The notes beneath the pieces were generated by a model. That model saw nothing but the letters and a program-made list of their open reading frames with translations. It did not search any database and was not told where the DNA came from. 64,000 nt of DNA from Aspidapion aeneum (taxonomy: Eukaryota > Arthropoda > Insecta > Coleoptera > Brentidae): positions 27,503,351 to 27,567,350 of the forward strand of contig OY755047.1 in assembly GCA_963576565.1 (NCBI GenBank), read 5' to 3'. Numbering within the stretch: position 1 is the stretch's first letter; every line of letters begins with the position of its first letter. A program made the translations under genes and the position numbers. This document shows positions 23,471-35,609 of this stretch, piece by piece.

Positions 23471-23989
23471 TATATATGCTTTTTTAGTAAAGTCATTACC
23501 AGCAACAGCTTTAGTGCTGGTGGCACACCGGCCTTCATCAGGCCAGCAGACATACTTTTTAGTACAAATAGGCATGTACTTTTAAAGCAATGCATTTTTG
23601 AAAACCTTTTTGTTCACAAAAGCATATACTTTTAAAGCAATGTATTTTCTTTATTTTTTAGTATAAAAAAGACCTTTTTTTAAATCAATGTATTTTATTA
23701 ATTTTTTTAGTACAAAAAAACATGTACGTTTATTGTAAATATTGTAAGGACATTACGTCACTAACGTCACATATGGAAAGAAATCTTTGATCCTTATAAG
23801 GATCTTTAATCTGATAATCACCCATTTAAAAATAAGTAAAAAATTAGTACAGTTCCGTCAAGTTGATGTTTGTTGGGGTTCTTTAAAAAAATTAGAACAC
23901 TATGAACTAGGGTCACTGCATCCTGGAAGCCTGGCGTCTCCATGGGTAGCGACAAGCCCACGTGACCTGCCTCGGAATTTCCATGGGCG

Positions 23990-24135
23990 ACTCGTCAACT
24001 TACCTCGGAATAATTAGAGTACCTACACGCAATTTCTATACAATATTGTAAATTGACCTCGGAATTTTTAGAGTACCTACAATTTTTGTAGAAGTTTATA
24101 AAGCGACCTCAGAATTTTTAGAGTACCTACAGTAT
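23990..24135. repeat. Three direct repeats of about 60 bp inside the hAT-like element
   Basis: CCTCGGAATWWTTAGAGTACCTACA recurs near 24003, 24058 and 24108 with variable AT-rich spacers. It ends in a region rich in GTACCTA-like strings. Confidence 0.6.
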
Positions 24136-25170
24136 GTAAAATATTTAAAAAAAAATTAAAGACCATACTTATATTTTAAGTTTTTGACCAACTTTTTATT
24201 TTTATAATATAAATTAATACAAAAAATACTACAACAATTTAATGCATACACTTTTACTTTTAGATATAATAGTAGTTATAGTACTTAACTACAATCATAA
24301 AAAATATCATTTCTGTGGGGTTACCTTAAATTTTGCCTCTTTTGTAAATTTCTTATAGTTTCTAAAGTCATTTTTGTGGTTCTGCCGTGCTTCCAATCAG
24401 GTAGACTTTGTGCAAAAACATGATTTTTTGAAAAATATTCAAAAACTTTTATTTTTACATCGATCAGTAAGTCTTTATTTGTTTTTAAAATAACATACAG
24501 TGTCTTTAAATTATAACATTTAACGGCATTGTTAGAGATACATTACTTAAATATTAAATCAAGTAAAACAAACTTCAAAACTATCGAGACTTCGAGCCTT
24601 AAGGTAAACCTGGACGCTCACTCTAAAGTAGGAATGTTTAGGAAGCCAGAATAGTTTTTAGTGGTACCTAGTCTTAATTCTACACTTTTGTTATTTTAAT
24701 TTGATGTCCCATGTTAGTACCATGTACGTCTAGAGTACGTACATTTTACGTTTAATTGGATGTACCATGTACGTACCTAGTACGAATTTTTACGTACATA
24801 GTACGTACTTGTGCTGTCTGGGTAGAGAGTGTAAAACCCAACCGAACCAACCGAAACATATTTTCTATTATTCTAACCTTTCTCAATTGATAGCAAACCT
24901 GTGATTTGAAGACAGTGTTTTGGTGGAAAAAGGTCAGAGATTGTCTGTGCCGGTTAGAATACGTTTGCGATCAATTGAGAAAGGTTAGGAAAACACCGAT
25001 TGATGGCAAATTTTTGTTTCAAAGAAATTTCCGTTCGAATAAACCGTTTTTGACAATTTTCCGTTCGAGGAAAATGTTTTCGAACAAAGTTCCGCGACCC
25101 GTCGTGTTGCTACCCAAAAATACCTAGAGATGCTACAAAAAAATTTTTAGACCTTCAATTTTTTTATTTA

Positions 25171-25370
25171 CCGTCCTAGCCCGTGCAATAATGGCTGGAA
25201 AAGGTATTGCTGTCGAAGAAAAAAATGTTTTTGAGATGACGCCGAAAATGTGTTTATTTTGGTGTATTTTGACTTATCTTCGCAATATCGTCGTGACGTC
25301 TGTGTGTGTGCGTGTATGTGTTTGTGTGTATGTGCGTTAGGTGTGTGTGTGTGTGCCTCTGTGTCTATAG
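25171..25370. mobile_element. TA-target MITE family 1 fragment with expanded GT-rich run
   Basis: TACCGTCCTAGCCCGTGCAA and the following 150 bp match the inverse complement of 15785-15918 (shared TGAGATGACGCCGAAAAT and CAATATCGTCGTGA). The family's TGTCTGTGTGTG stretch has expanded here to a GT-rich microsatellite at about 25300-25360. Confidence 0.65.
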
Positions 25371-25411
25371 TAAAGCCTTTTTTTGCAATCATTACAGTAT
25401 AGCTACTTTCG

Positions 25412-25692
25412 ATTTTGGACTTTTTGTTTTTCAATCTTTTGTTTTTCGATCTTTTGTATTTTCGACCTTTTGTACTTTCGACCTTTTGTACTTTCGACCT
25501 TTTCTATTTTCGATCTTTTATTGTACTTTCGACCTTGTGTATTTTTGACCTTTTGAAGTTTTGGCCTTATGTTTTTCGACCTTTTGTACTTTCGACCTTT
25601 TGTATTTTCGGCCTTTTGTAGTTTCGACCTTATGTTTTCGACCTTTTGTACTTTCGACCTTTCGTGTCTTTGAAATTTTGTTCTTTCGACGT
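25412..25692. repeat. Minisatellite, unit about 16 bp (TTTCGACCTTTTGTAC)
   Basis: About 17 diverged copies of TTTCGACCTTTTGTAC. Because 16 is not a multiple of 3, each frame cycles through the same peptide phases, which creates several overlapping open frames rich in F, R, P, S and T. These are artefacts, not genes. Confidence 0.9.
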
Positions 25693-26904
25693 TTTCTTCG
25701 CCGCCCGCTTTTGTTTGGACACCGTAATAAAATAATAGTAGGTATATGCTGTGTTTACTTTTAATTCCGCGGGAAGATTTTTTAAGCCCGACCGGAAGGA
25801 CGGCTATAATTTGTTAAGTGATTAAAAGGGACTTTAATGCCAATGTTTATATATTAAAAATCATAATAATCATAAAATAAATAAATATTAAACCACCTAC
25901 TCCGGTACTCTAGTTTTAGCATGTCAACCCCCGGTATATAATAATACAGAGGGCAGTGATAGTTTTCATTTTTTTGGTGAGCTTTGGGCGCGTTGCTATG
26001 GTAGATATTAAACAAAAGTCAGTCAGACGCTAACAAACATAGAAAAAAATGTGCAAAAAATAATATTTATTTCATAACAAACTAAATAAGAATATGTTTG
26101 AATTAAATTTCTTAAAGATTGAACAAACGAGGGATCAAAGAATAATTCCTACTTTGAGATGGACATTGAAAAGGCGGCCAAAGAAAGCAGCTTTCAGAGT
26201 ACCGAAAATGATGCAATAAAAAGAATGTCAAAAATTTCACCGAAAAGGTATTCCTGTTTTTTATCCTGGAGAAGTCTAGAAAGTTAAATGCTTCCTTTAT
26301 ATGAAGGCTATGCCAAAGGACACAATAATAATCGAAACCAACCAAGTCATCAGCAAAGTACAGTAACATCTGCCAAGCTGGAAGCAACAGAATAACCGTT
26401 ATCGTGTATTATAATAGCTTTTTGTTTTTTGTATATTAATAAAATAAAATGATCCAAAAAACCTATAATTTTTCCTTTATAGTTTTAAAGAAATTACTTT
26501 TAATTACCTAAGTCCATGAAAAAAGGGATTAAACGTACACTTTTATGCCCTAGAATAAATCCAACAATATATACAAGTTCTATATTTTATAAAACATGTC
26601 AAATAATTTTTGGTTTCTTGCGCTATGTGGGTAAATATTGAAATCATAAAAAACATCGTTTTTATTCGACAATCTGAAAAGCATTATTTGAATGGTTTGT
26701 TTACTTGGACAGTCTAAATATATATACCGAGTGTGACGGACAGTTATTTACGTAACATTTGTAAACCATTTTATTTTTTTAAATACAAAAAAAGCTACGC
26801 TCGTGACAGTGTCAGATTCGTCATATAACCAAAAATATTTAGCTGTCGTGTCGCTACCCAAAGAAGACACTACGTCTTCGTGATGCAGTGACCCTACTAT
26901 GAAC

Positions 26905-29750
26905 AAGTAAAGATATTTAGATGATCTGGTGGTGCACAGGTTAGGTCCTTTGACACAAAGAGTTCATGAACATTTTAGACATTTTTCTTGTTTTTCATTA
27001 AAATTTATCAACCTTTTCCACGTGTTTTAATGTTTTTGAATAGCGGTATATTTGAACAAGTGGTTATTAGGAGTCGTATAAATTACGCAAATATATTTTT
27101 TTTATCAATTTTTATTTCTTTTATAGGGAAATACATATAGAAGAAAACATCAACATCTTTTTAAAAGAGTAGGATTTTTTGACATTAATTTTTTTAACAA
27201 TGTTACAGTATTATTTACTCTCTAGTTTTCTTACATTCTAATAATTAATAATATTCAATAAATTACTTTTATGTATTCAAATATCACATTTAAGAAAATA
27301 CGATACGTTTTTACAGCCTCCAGTACGATTGAAACTTTTTATCGATTTTTTTTTTTGTTTTTCATATCTTGAAAACACCTTCAATTAATTTGATTAAATT
27401 AATTTTCAATAAAATAAAAAAAAATTGAATACGGTTTCGTTGGCAATAAGAAAAAATTATCCGACTGGGCTGTAGGGATCACTGCGTCATCAGATATTTT
27501 CGAGATATGGACCAAAATTAACAAATATTTTTTTAAAAATTTCATCTTTCACAATGTGCTGCATAACAAATCCAATGAGTTAACATCTACAGAGATAGAG
27601 TTGTAAAAAAATATTTCAAGGACTGACGGCCTAGAAAAGTCCCGAGTTGCATAGTGTACAACGTTAGAAATTTTTTAACGATTATTAAAAAACAATTAAT
27701 TGGTTTGAAGTTTAATTTAAAAATATTTACAAAAATTTGCAAAAGTGTGTTAATTTTTGTTTAAATTAATTTTATGTACATTTTTAAAGAATTTGCACAA
27801 CAAAATTCTATATTTTAAGTCTAGCTTTTTAGTACCTTGTTCGTACAGGGTGGATACTTTTTATGAATTTTAAGTAACAAATTTTGAAAAAAAATATTTA
27901 TAAAAGAATAAAAGATTATTAAGAAAAAATAGGATTTAAAAAACTGATAAACACTATTAATATCAAAGTTATAAACCTTTACAAGAAATCTTAAATTTTT
28001 TATCTATTTTTATAGGTTTAGAAACACCCACATTTTTTAAGGCTACAATTTCTTTGTCACTTCTCAGACCCCAAGCATAACATATTAAAAAACTAGACTA
28101 TTTAACAGTGTTTATTATTTGCCTACAGTATAAAATGATTTAAAATGTAAACGAAACGAGCGTTACAATTTTGGGCCTTTGAATTCAAAACTATACAGGG
28201 TCTTCAAACTCAATTCTGGGTTACCTGTATAGTTTTGAACTTTTTTTAAGGCTACATTGCACCGCTGTTTTTTCCACATTGATTTTAGGCCTTTTGTAAT
28301 TTTTTGCAGTTGCCATAAAGCCAAACTATTAGACACTGTATGAATGACATATTTTGTAATATTTCAGACACGATAACCTCATCAAATTAATTAAAAAAAC
28401 CAATGCAAATACTTATTTCAACCATCAAAATATTAGGTATAGTAGGTACCTGAAACTAAGAAAAATATGTTAAGATTTTTTTGTATCATTTGCATTTGTT
28501 TCGGGGTCTATCCAATTTTAGTATATGAGATCCACTGACTTTATTTAGAAAAAGAATGCATAGTCTAGCATAGAACAAACGCCAACAAAATTAATCTTAA
28601 AAAATATTGAATTGTACATATTAAATAGAATATATAATGACCTATTTCAACGTCAATAAAAATTTCATAACCTAAAACTTTGATTAAATAACCATAATAA
28701 GATGTGTAGTGGGCAGAGCTCGAGTCCTGGCCTACAGTACACACACAAATACCGCAAAATCACTACATACATGACAAAAACAGCTGATTAACACTTTCCG
28801 CTAAAAGCTTTACAGCAGTACGCCTACTAAATTAATAACAGACTTTTGCTGGAGAGGGCACCTTTAACAATAGCACCCTCTCCCGCTGTTTTTGCGTACT
28901 TGCCGGAATATTCGACAGGTCCATCTATCCGCTGATGTAATGACTTATGTTCATTCTTTGTTTGTTGAGTTGCATATCTTATCGGGTTACTTAATCAAAG
29001 CTTAGTTGCAAAATCAAAAGTGACTTTGGTGGGGTTGTCGCGTTTTTTAAATATGTGAGACATACAGAGTCTCTAGTTTGACTCGCTTTACTCCTACTTA
29101 AAATAAGTCTTAGAGATCATCCATAAAATGTATTTTTTTTACCTTCTAAACTGGTAACTATAATTTTTGTAATAATTCTGAGCTTTTGTATTATCATTTT
29201 TTTTTAGAAAAGACACTTCTTAAGGCGTTTATAAAAAATTTTACAAACTATAAAAGTTACTAGTGAGCTCATTTTTGTAGGCAAGGTTGGCAAACTTATA
29301 CGAATAAGTTTTAGATATTTTCGAATAACAAAAGTTTTTAACTAGATTTCATAACTTTAAGGAATGTATGTGAGAGATTCGTACCTAAATGGTTATTTGG
29401 CATTTTGTGAAACAGTATTATACAGGCAGTCTCAAATTAAACGCCCATGAGCATTTCCGTTACCGTCGAAGCCTAACGATATGGGCCATTTTTTTGTTTT
29501 TTAGATTTTTGAATAAACAAAACTTTGCAATTTAGGAAAATTTCTTTTTACACAGAATTTACCTTTTAAACTTTAAGTCTGTTATATTTAGTTCTTCTTT
29601 TTTGGCCAAATGACCATTTTTAATTTTGTTTTTGAATTCTGCCTAAAATTTTCTTTAAATTGATGTACCATATTTGATAGTTTTGTATTATATTAATTTT
29701 TTTGAATTTTTAAAATGTTTTATAATTAATTTGTTTTTAAAAAAATTTTT
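26905..29750. other. AT-rich intergenic interval without recognisable gene
   Basis: No open frame with a recognisable domain. It contains a compact hairpin at about 28184-28242 (CAAAACTATACAGG versus CCTGTATAGTTTTG) and an 8-bp GC-rich stem near 28853-28886 (GGAGAGGG / CCCTCTCC). A weak tRNA T-arm-like string GCTCGAGTCCTGG is at about 28718. Confidence 0.4.
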
Positions 29751-30397
29751 ATACAGAGTGTCCCATAACTTAGGGGCCATAGGCCAACAGGTGATAGAGG
29801 AGGTCATGTCTGATAAAAAAGTTCCTATAATGCATGGGTGAAAACTCTTTCTTTGGCGAGATACAGAACATCAGTTGGCGATTTTTCTAACTTTTTTGAT
29901 AATAGCTTCTTAGAAAAACGCAGTAAAAATATGAAATTGGGCAAAGTCCTGTGTTAGAACAAGAGCAATAAATTGAAAAAAAAATCAGTTTTTCAGAAAA
30001 AACAATTTTTTTGGTATAAACTTTTGTGAATACCATATTAAACGCAATGTTTTTTAAATATTTTTTGTTAATAAAAACAAGTCTCTAGCGAGACATAATA
30101 ATAAAATATGATTGATATTTTTTAAAAGAATAAGTAGGCAAAAATATATGTATTTTTAATTATATTTTTAACACATTTTTAGAGGTTAATTTGACAGCCT
30201 GTATCTCCTCAACTTGTAATTTTACCAAAAAAAGGAATACTACATTTTTTAATCACAATTAGTTTTGAATTCAGCTGGCTGTGACAGATTTTCTTTTTTT
30301 GTAAAACCCTTTTCCCCCACTATATCTTAAAAACAGATGTGTGTTGACCCCATGGTATATAAACTTTTTTCTCGTTATGTTATGGGACACCTTGTAT
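29751..30397. mobile_element. TIR element of the ATACARRGTGTCCCATAAC type
   Basis: The left end ATACAGAGTGTCCCATAAC (29751-29769) is the near-perfect inverse of GTTATGGGACACCTTGTAT (30379-30397). Length is about 647 bp. AT-rich interior, no transposase; target duplication unclear. Confidence 0.6.
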
Positions 30398-33212
30398 ATT
30401 TTTTTTTAATTCCAAATATTTAAAAAATAAGTGTGACACAACAATTAAAGAAAATTTTAAGCTCAGTTTAACAAAAATACAAAAAGGGTCATTCCATAGG
30501 AAACAAAATTAATTAAGTGTTCTCATAAACTAAATGTAACATATTAAATTCAATTTGACAAAATAATTCTACGTTAAAAAAGTTTAAAAAAATTGTAACT
30601 GCATAAATAACTATAAATAAAATTGAAAGTTCTAGTTTTTTCAAAAAATCTAAAAAAAATATTATTTCTTTTCGCCATATTGTTGGGTACATTTTCGTAT
30701 CTTCAGCGGTATCCGAAATTACCCTCCTGAGCGTTGAATTTTGGGCAGCCTGACAGAGCAAACTAATTCCGAACAACTTTAAGGATTTTTCATATTTCCA
30801 GCAAAAAGTATTAGGGACAGACATCTTGTCAAAATTAAGTTTTTGCGATTAGGCTTATTTTGAAAATTGAACACGTAAGGCGAAGTCACGTTTTTCTACC
30901 TGCCTTTAAAATACCCACAACTCTTTTTTACTAGAAATACCCAAAAACCCTTAAAAAATCGTTGAAATTTGGTACACGCTGTAGATTAATAACATATAAC
31001 TATTCTAAAAATTAATTAAAGCTTTCTTTTAGTTAAATTAAAAACAAAAATCAGTAGATATAAAATTCTATACAAGTTTCAACAAGGTTTCTTTTTTATA
31101 CAAAAATAGGAATTTTGCAATGTTAAAGATCGACAACCGTTTATAAACAAATTCTACAATTTATAATTCCAGTCCACAAATGCAGTCATTAGACGTCTCT
31201 TTCTTTCACACGCTTTCTTTAGTGTGTTAGAGAGAGAGGTTTAACAACTGTTTTTGTGCGCTAGCAGTTTAGAGTGCCTGATAATTATTTCTTAGAAAAA
31301 TCCATGGCACTTTAACAGTCTATCATAACCTAATGTGCATTTGGTAGAAACATATACTATTTAAAATAAACTTCTCTATTCTTCTTTCTGCCTCTTTTCC
31401 TCTAATGGCACTACTGGTCTCAAAATATGGCAATTTTTTGTCGCCTGTGAACCTACTTTGAAGATGTTTAACGTTAAAATAAAAATAATTCGCATAGAAA
31501 TTGTTGAGACAAAGTTTCTCTTGTTTTTCAGAGCATAAACATTAAATATTGGTTTAACAAAACGGAGCACAATTACTAGCATACTAAACTTTTTCTTAAA
31601 AATTATTCACACTGGAATATTTGCAAAAATAAACGCAAAGTGACAATTAGGTATAATTCAGAAATGGGCACCAGTGAAGGTCTATTTGACACAAACGCTG
31701 TAACTAAGAGGTCTTGATATGAGTCAAGGCATGTATGTTGGCTTCATTAATTTCGAAAAATCATTTGATGAGGTTCAACACTCAAAACTTACTAAAATAC
31801 TCTTAGTTCTTAAATACTATCGAAAAGGTAAAGAAATTGCATTTCACCAATAAGGAGACAGAAACATAAGAAACTACTAAAATAGTTGGAAAACGGAAGA
31901 GTGGAGTCATCATAGAGACAACCGGCTTAGCTATTTAAGAAGCTGAACAAAAAGTAAAATCAAAAGAAGAAGCACCGAAGAGATTGATGACAAAAAGTTA
32001 AGAACTGTAAAAAATAAGTAAATTAATTGGTAACTCTGTAATGAAAACATAAGCGAATTTGAAAAAAAACAAATAATGGCAAGGGTACTAGACCAGATCG
32101 AGTTTTGTGCAAAAACTAATCCAAAAAGATTATCGTTTTTACGCATAATATCCGATATTGGAAATATTCTTAAGGTCTGGACAAAAACGTATCCTTGATA
32201 CACCCTGTAGTTATTTAATATGCAATATTCACAGCAAATAAAAAATTACCTTTATGTCATTTCATTAACCATAATAGCGGCAGTGAAATGAGACCTTCAA
32301 ATAACAAAAACCAATTTAAAAATTGATTATCAATATAATAAAGTTAAATAATGATTTTTGTTTGTTCGATATCATATAGGTTTGATGTTGATTAATGTTA
32401 ATTTTATTATTTTCTTTCTTTGGCAAATTTAATTTGATAAAAAACATGATCATAAGTGATATATCATTTGTTTTAGTCTTAGGATAATTTGAACTTGTAA
32501 TTAGTATCCAATGATACCTGTGCTCCATTTTGTCGTCCCACGTAAATAACATTTCAAAAATTGTCATAATGCCCTTTTATTTTACTGACACCAAATAATA
32601 AATGTATTTGAGAATGTCTAAATTCTGTATAATTATGTTAGGAAGATATGTTGCATATTTTATGAGATATACGGTATTGTTTTAGTCTGTCTTCCTCATA
32701 ACAAGTTGCTAAGTGATCACTTTCAGTTCGTGAGATTTATGATAGTTTGATAGACAGACTCACGGACGGAAAAATTAGAGACAACAATAAAGTTTGTTGT
32801 TCTTTATGAATTTCTATCGTTTAAAAATCTTCAAAATAGGCTCACAAACACCAACTACATTATAAGTTTCACATTATTTAGCACCACATTAACACATTTC
32901 GTGTAAATTCATTGTTCGTGTTCTTCCTCTTCTTCTTTGTTTTATTTTAACAGTGTTTGAGATAAAAAGTGATTCTCGCCCATCTGCTGTGTTTGAGCAA
33001 TTCTTTAGATATGACAAATTTGGAAACATTTATTAATTATAAGAGATTTATTTCAGTAATGAGAAATTAACCGTTTTGCTGGACCTTGTTTTATTTTTAT
33101 AAAAAATTAATTTTTAATTTTCATTCAATTCATTTTGCATTGATAAGTTAAAGAATGCCCAACCAGAAATCACTTTATTATCTCCGGATGGATCTAATAC
33201 CAATTTTAGCAA
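30398..33212. other. AT-rich interval downstream of stripe
   Basis: No intact gene. Open frames of 60-100 codons are AT-driven and carry no recognisable domain. A decayed LINE fragment lies at 31720-31815 (separate entry). 32900-33212 probably includes the stripe 3' end region, with AATAAA on the minus strand at 33179-33174. Confidence 0.4.
31720..31815 (+). pseudogene. Short reverse-transcriptase fragment
   Basis: The plus-strand frame reads MYVGFINFEKSFDEVQHSK, matching the RT motif that contains the first catalytic Asp region (xxDFEKAFDxVxHxKL) of RTE/L1-type LINEs. No longer frame survives. Confidence 0.5.
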
Positions 33213-33659
33213 CTAAGCATTGGTAAAATCGTCATTTTCTACATCGATTTCATCCTCGAAAACATCATCGTTTTCATAGTCACTAATGTTCTCGTAATTC
33301 TCTCTACCAGCGCCTTTGAGCTCCGAGACTTCACAACTCGACCTGGTACTTTCCAAACGGGCGGCAGACGTTAATAAGACGTCACCTTTTCTAATGTTAT
33401 CGGTATCCGGTGAGTTTGGTGAAGATTCTATCATATTCTCATCATCGCCATCATCTTGGTCATTGCGCACATTAGTACTTACTAAATCATCGTCATCGAT
33501 CTGTATAAACACGATCTTTGCACCACCTGTGCTTCTGTCTGTTGACGTTTCGGTCGTGGCGCCATCTTCAGTACCGCTGGGCAAAATGAGATCACAGTTT
33601 TCGGGTGGTTGTATTAATAGGAAACAATCGCCGACTACATTGACGGCGGACTGCAATTC
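33213..33659 (-). CDS. Acidic in-frame extension after the stripe stop codon (readthrough or alternative-acceptor tail)
   Basis: Directly after the TGA at 33662-33660 the same frame continues for 148 codons (GAA TTG CAG TCC...) to a TAG at 33215-33213. The product is strongly acidic, with segments such as IQIDDDDLV and YENDDVFEDEIDVENDD, and is clearly more GC-rich than the surrounding DNA, as expected of selected coding sequence. Two routes could express it. One is TGA readthrough. The other is a cryptic acceptor at GTGAG|AATTG (AG at 33660-33659), which joins to exon 3 in the correct phase and skips the TGA. A possible polyadenylation signal (AATAAA on the minus strand, 33179-33174) lies about 34 nt past the second stop. 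It could still be an unusually open 3' UTR. Confidence 0.5.
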   Translation of the reverse strand, partial: ELQSAVNVVGDCFLLIQPPENCDLILPSGTEDGATTETSTDRSTGGAKIVFIQIDDDDLVSTNVRNDQDDGDDENMIESSPNSPDTDNIRKGDVLLTSAARLESTRSSCEVSELKGAGRENYENISDYENDDVFEDEIDVENDDFTNA

Positions 33660-33700
33660 TCACAGAGCTGCGCTCGAACTTAACGAGGTAAGGCTGGTCA
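33660..33700 (-). CDS. sr: stripe/EGR transcription factor, terminal coding exon (to first stop)
   Basis: Acceptor TTTTCTTGTTTCAG|TGACCAGCC has a strong pyrimidine tract, with AG at 33702-33701. Joined to the single base left by exon 3, it reads M-T-S-L-T-S-L-S-S-S-A-A-L and then TGA at 33662-33660. This makes a 568-residue protein: 337 + 1082 + 247 + 41 nt = 569 codons including the stop. The phase match and strong acceptor support the call, although the segment is only 12 whole codons. The frame stays open far beyond this stop; see the separate entry for the extension. Confidence 0.8.
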
Positions 33701-34765
33701 CTGAAACAAGAAAATACACAAATTAACTCATGATAATTTACAAACTGTAAAGGGCGCAAGAACTTGCAGATAATATATAATCAAAAAATGGAAATACATC
33801 AATGATTTTGTTAAAACAAGGGTATGGTAACAATATTGGCAAAAAAGCAGGTTTGAGGTTCTCTTGTTAACAGGAAGAGGGTTATTAAAGTTGTTGAACA
33901 GATACAAGGAAAAAACCAAGAAGAATACAACGAACTTGTAGACAAAAAATAGCACCCTGTCAAGAGGAACACAGAAAATACCGTTACTGAGTTATAAGCT
34001 GAAGAAAAAGATCCCTTTCAAATATTAGTATTATTTAACATCCAATTTCCCAAGCAATTGAAAGCATCTTAAGTGATTTTCCCATTTTTACTAGTTTATT
34101 AACACGTGCACAAGGAGTAAAAAAATAACAAGTTAGAAACCAATTTTTAGAAAAATACTGAGACCAGTACGGACATAATAAAATATGTTATTTAATATTG
34201 GAATTCGGTTTGGGTACTAAAATACTAAAGTACCATAATATCAAACTAATTGTACAGAGATTTTATAATAAAGTATTAAGAAAGACAATAAGGAAGGGAG
34301 TAAAATACCATGATGATTAACCCCATCGAAATGTGAATGAGAAAGCGATTAAGCTTCTAGAAAATACAGTGTTAGTTCAGAAACCAAAAAGAGTGAAGCC
34401 GGTGTTTAAACTCTAAAACTATATAAAATAAATAAACAAAATCATTCTGCAAACACATCAAAATTGTGATATTTAGAGTCGAAGCAAAGCGAAAAGTTTA
34501 AAACAAAGTATCTGACATTTTTGGAAAAATGTTGTATTTTTTACCGTATTCTTACGCATATTTTGGTATAAGAAATTCGGAAATTATATTATAATTTATA
34601 CCACGTTACTCTATTTCCTCTATGCTTTTTAAAAACTTATTTTTTCTCGGTTTTGGTAAATCTGCAGTTACTTTGTTTTAATTTTAGACAGCCGAAATGT
34701 CTTACTAACTAGATAGTAATATAATAAACACAGTGTGTTTCACAAATAGAAAAACATCTACTTAC

Positions 34766-35012
34766 TTCTTTCGTTGTCGTCCCCACTACTACTTGTCACC
34801 GTGTGTGACATCTGGTGATGCGGATGCATGTGATGGTGCTGCGTATGATGCGCATGCGTGCTGTGATGCGAGTGATGACCGTGCGACGTTGTCGTACTTC
34901 CGCTGGGCGAATGCAAAGCCGACGGCGTGCTGGTGGTGTTGTTGTTTGTGGACGAGGAGGAATTGTTGTTTGCTAATTTGTTTTCTTTTTTCAGGCGCTG
35001 TTTGAGGTGAAC
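34766..35012 (-). CDS. sr: stripe/EGR transcription factor, coding exon 3
   Basis: Acceptor CGTTGTTCCAG|GTTCACCTC (AG at 35014-35013), phase 0. It encodes VHLKQRLKKENK directly after ...KRHAK of exon 2, which restores the EGR-type end of finger 3. The histidine at residue 475 is the fourth zinc ligand of finger 3 (H-x3-H). The rest is Asn/Ser/Thr-rich, then His-rich (about residues 516-542), ending GDDNER. Donor is AGAA|GTAAGT (GT at 34765-34764), leaving phase 1. Without splicing, the frame stops at the TAG at 34758-34760. The intron to exon 4 is 1,065 bp. Confidence 0.92.
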
Positions 35013-35317
35013 CTGGAACAACGAGAGAAACAACTTAGAGAGGTTGAGGTGAGTCATTTATCATTTAAAAAAATTATTTGTTTGTTTTATGCTGTTTTTG
35101 ACTCTTGCTCGAGAACGAATCTTAAACTATTCTTAAAAGAATTTGCTTATATTTTTTAACCCTTTTATATAAGTTTTTGACAATACGTATTTGGCTTTAT
35201 TTAAAACATGGGTGCCTGTACGGATGACTACAGTAGTGGGTCTAGGATTATTGGCACCCGGTTCGTTGCCATATATATTTTTTTCTGTTTCTCGTATTTT
35301 TTTCGTGTGAAATCAAT

Positions 35318-35358
<41 letters not shown>

Positions 35359-35609
35359 AGAATTAAGGTTTTCCAAATATGACGACTAATAGAAGCAATT
35401 ATGACTCTAATTGGACTCTTCCATGTACTCATGCGTCTATGTATACAGGCTGTTTTAAAAATGTTTTGTTAGAAAATTGCAAATTCAAAGATCTATCAGA
35501 AAAAATATACAGAAGGTTTTATTATAAAAACATTTCATAAAAATAGTTTATCATTTACACTATTCTGAAATTTTGATAATATTAAAGTTAGCAATGGCTG
35601 TAAAGTGAA

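Larger units (their letters stand above)
23908..26896. mobile_element. hAT-like non-autonomous DNA transposon with 8-bp target duplication
   Basis: Inverted ends TAGGGTCACTGCATC (from 23908) and GATGCAGTGACCCTA (to 26896). Similarity extends about 45-50 bp to TGGGTAGCGACA / TGTCGCTACCCA. Perfect 8-bp direct repeats CTATGAAC lie at 23900-23907 and 26897-26904. An 8-bp duplication with a TAGGG-type terminus is diagnostic of hAT. The length is 2,989 bp. No hAT transposase is encoded. Internal cargo includes three 60-bp direct repeats, a MITE fragment, a GT-rich run and a 16-bp minisatellite. A third copy of the subterminal motif GTCGTGTTGCTACCCA is at about 25098. Confidence 0.82.

Noticed and set aside
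25306..25764. Several overlapping 65-80-codon open frames rich in F, R, P, S and T
   Set aside because: They are produced by the 16-bp minisatellite and recur in all frames.
28700..28745. GCTCGAGTCCTGG string resembling a tRNA T arm
   Set aside because: No acceptor or D stem can be paired around it.
33316..33726. 136-codon open frame on the plus strand
   Set aside because: It is antisense to the stripe terminal exon and its extension. The minus-strand frame explains the composition and joins by phase to the upstream exon.
34758..34765. TAG directly after stripe exon 3 as the true end of the protein
   Set aside because: A consensus donor AGAA|GTAAGT precedes it and a strong phase-compatible acceptor exists at 33701. 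An unspliced form ending here remains possible.
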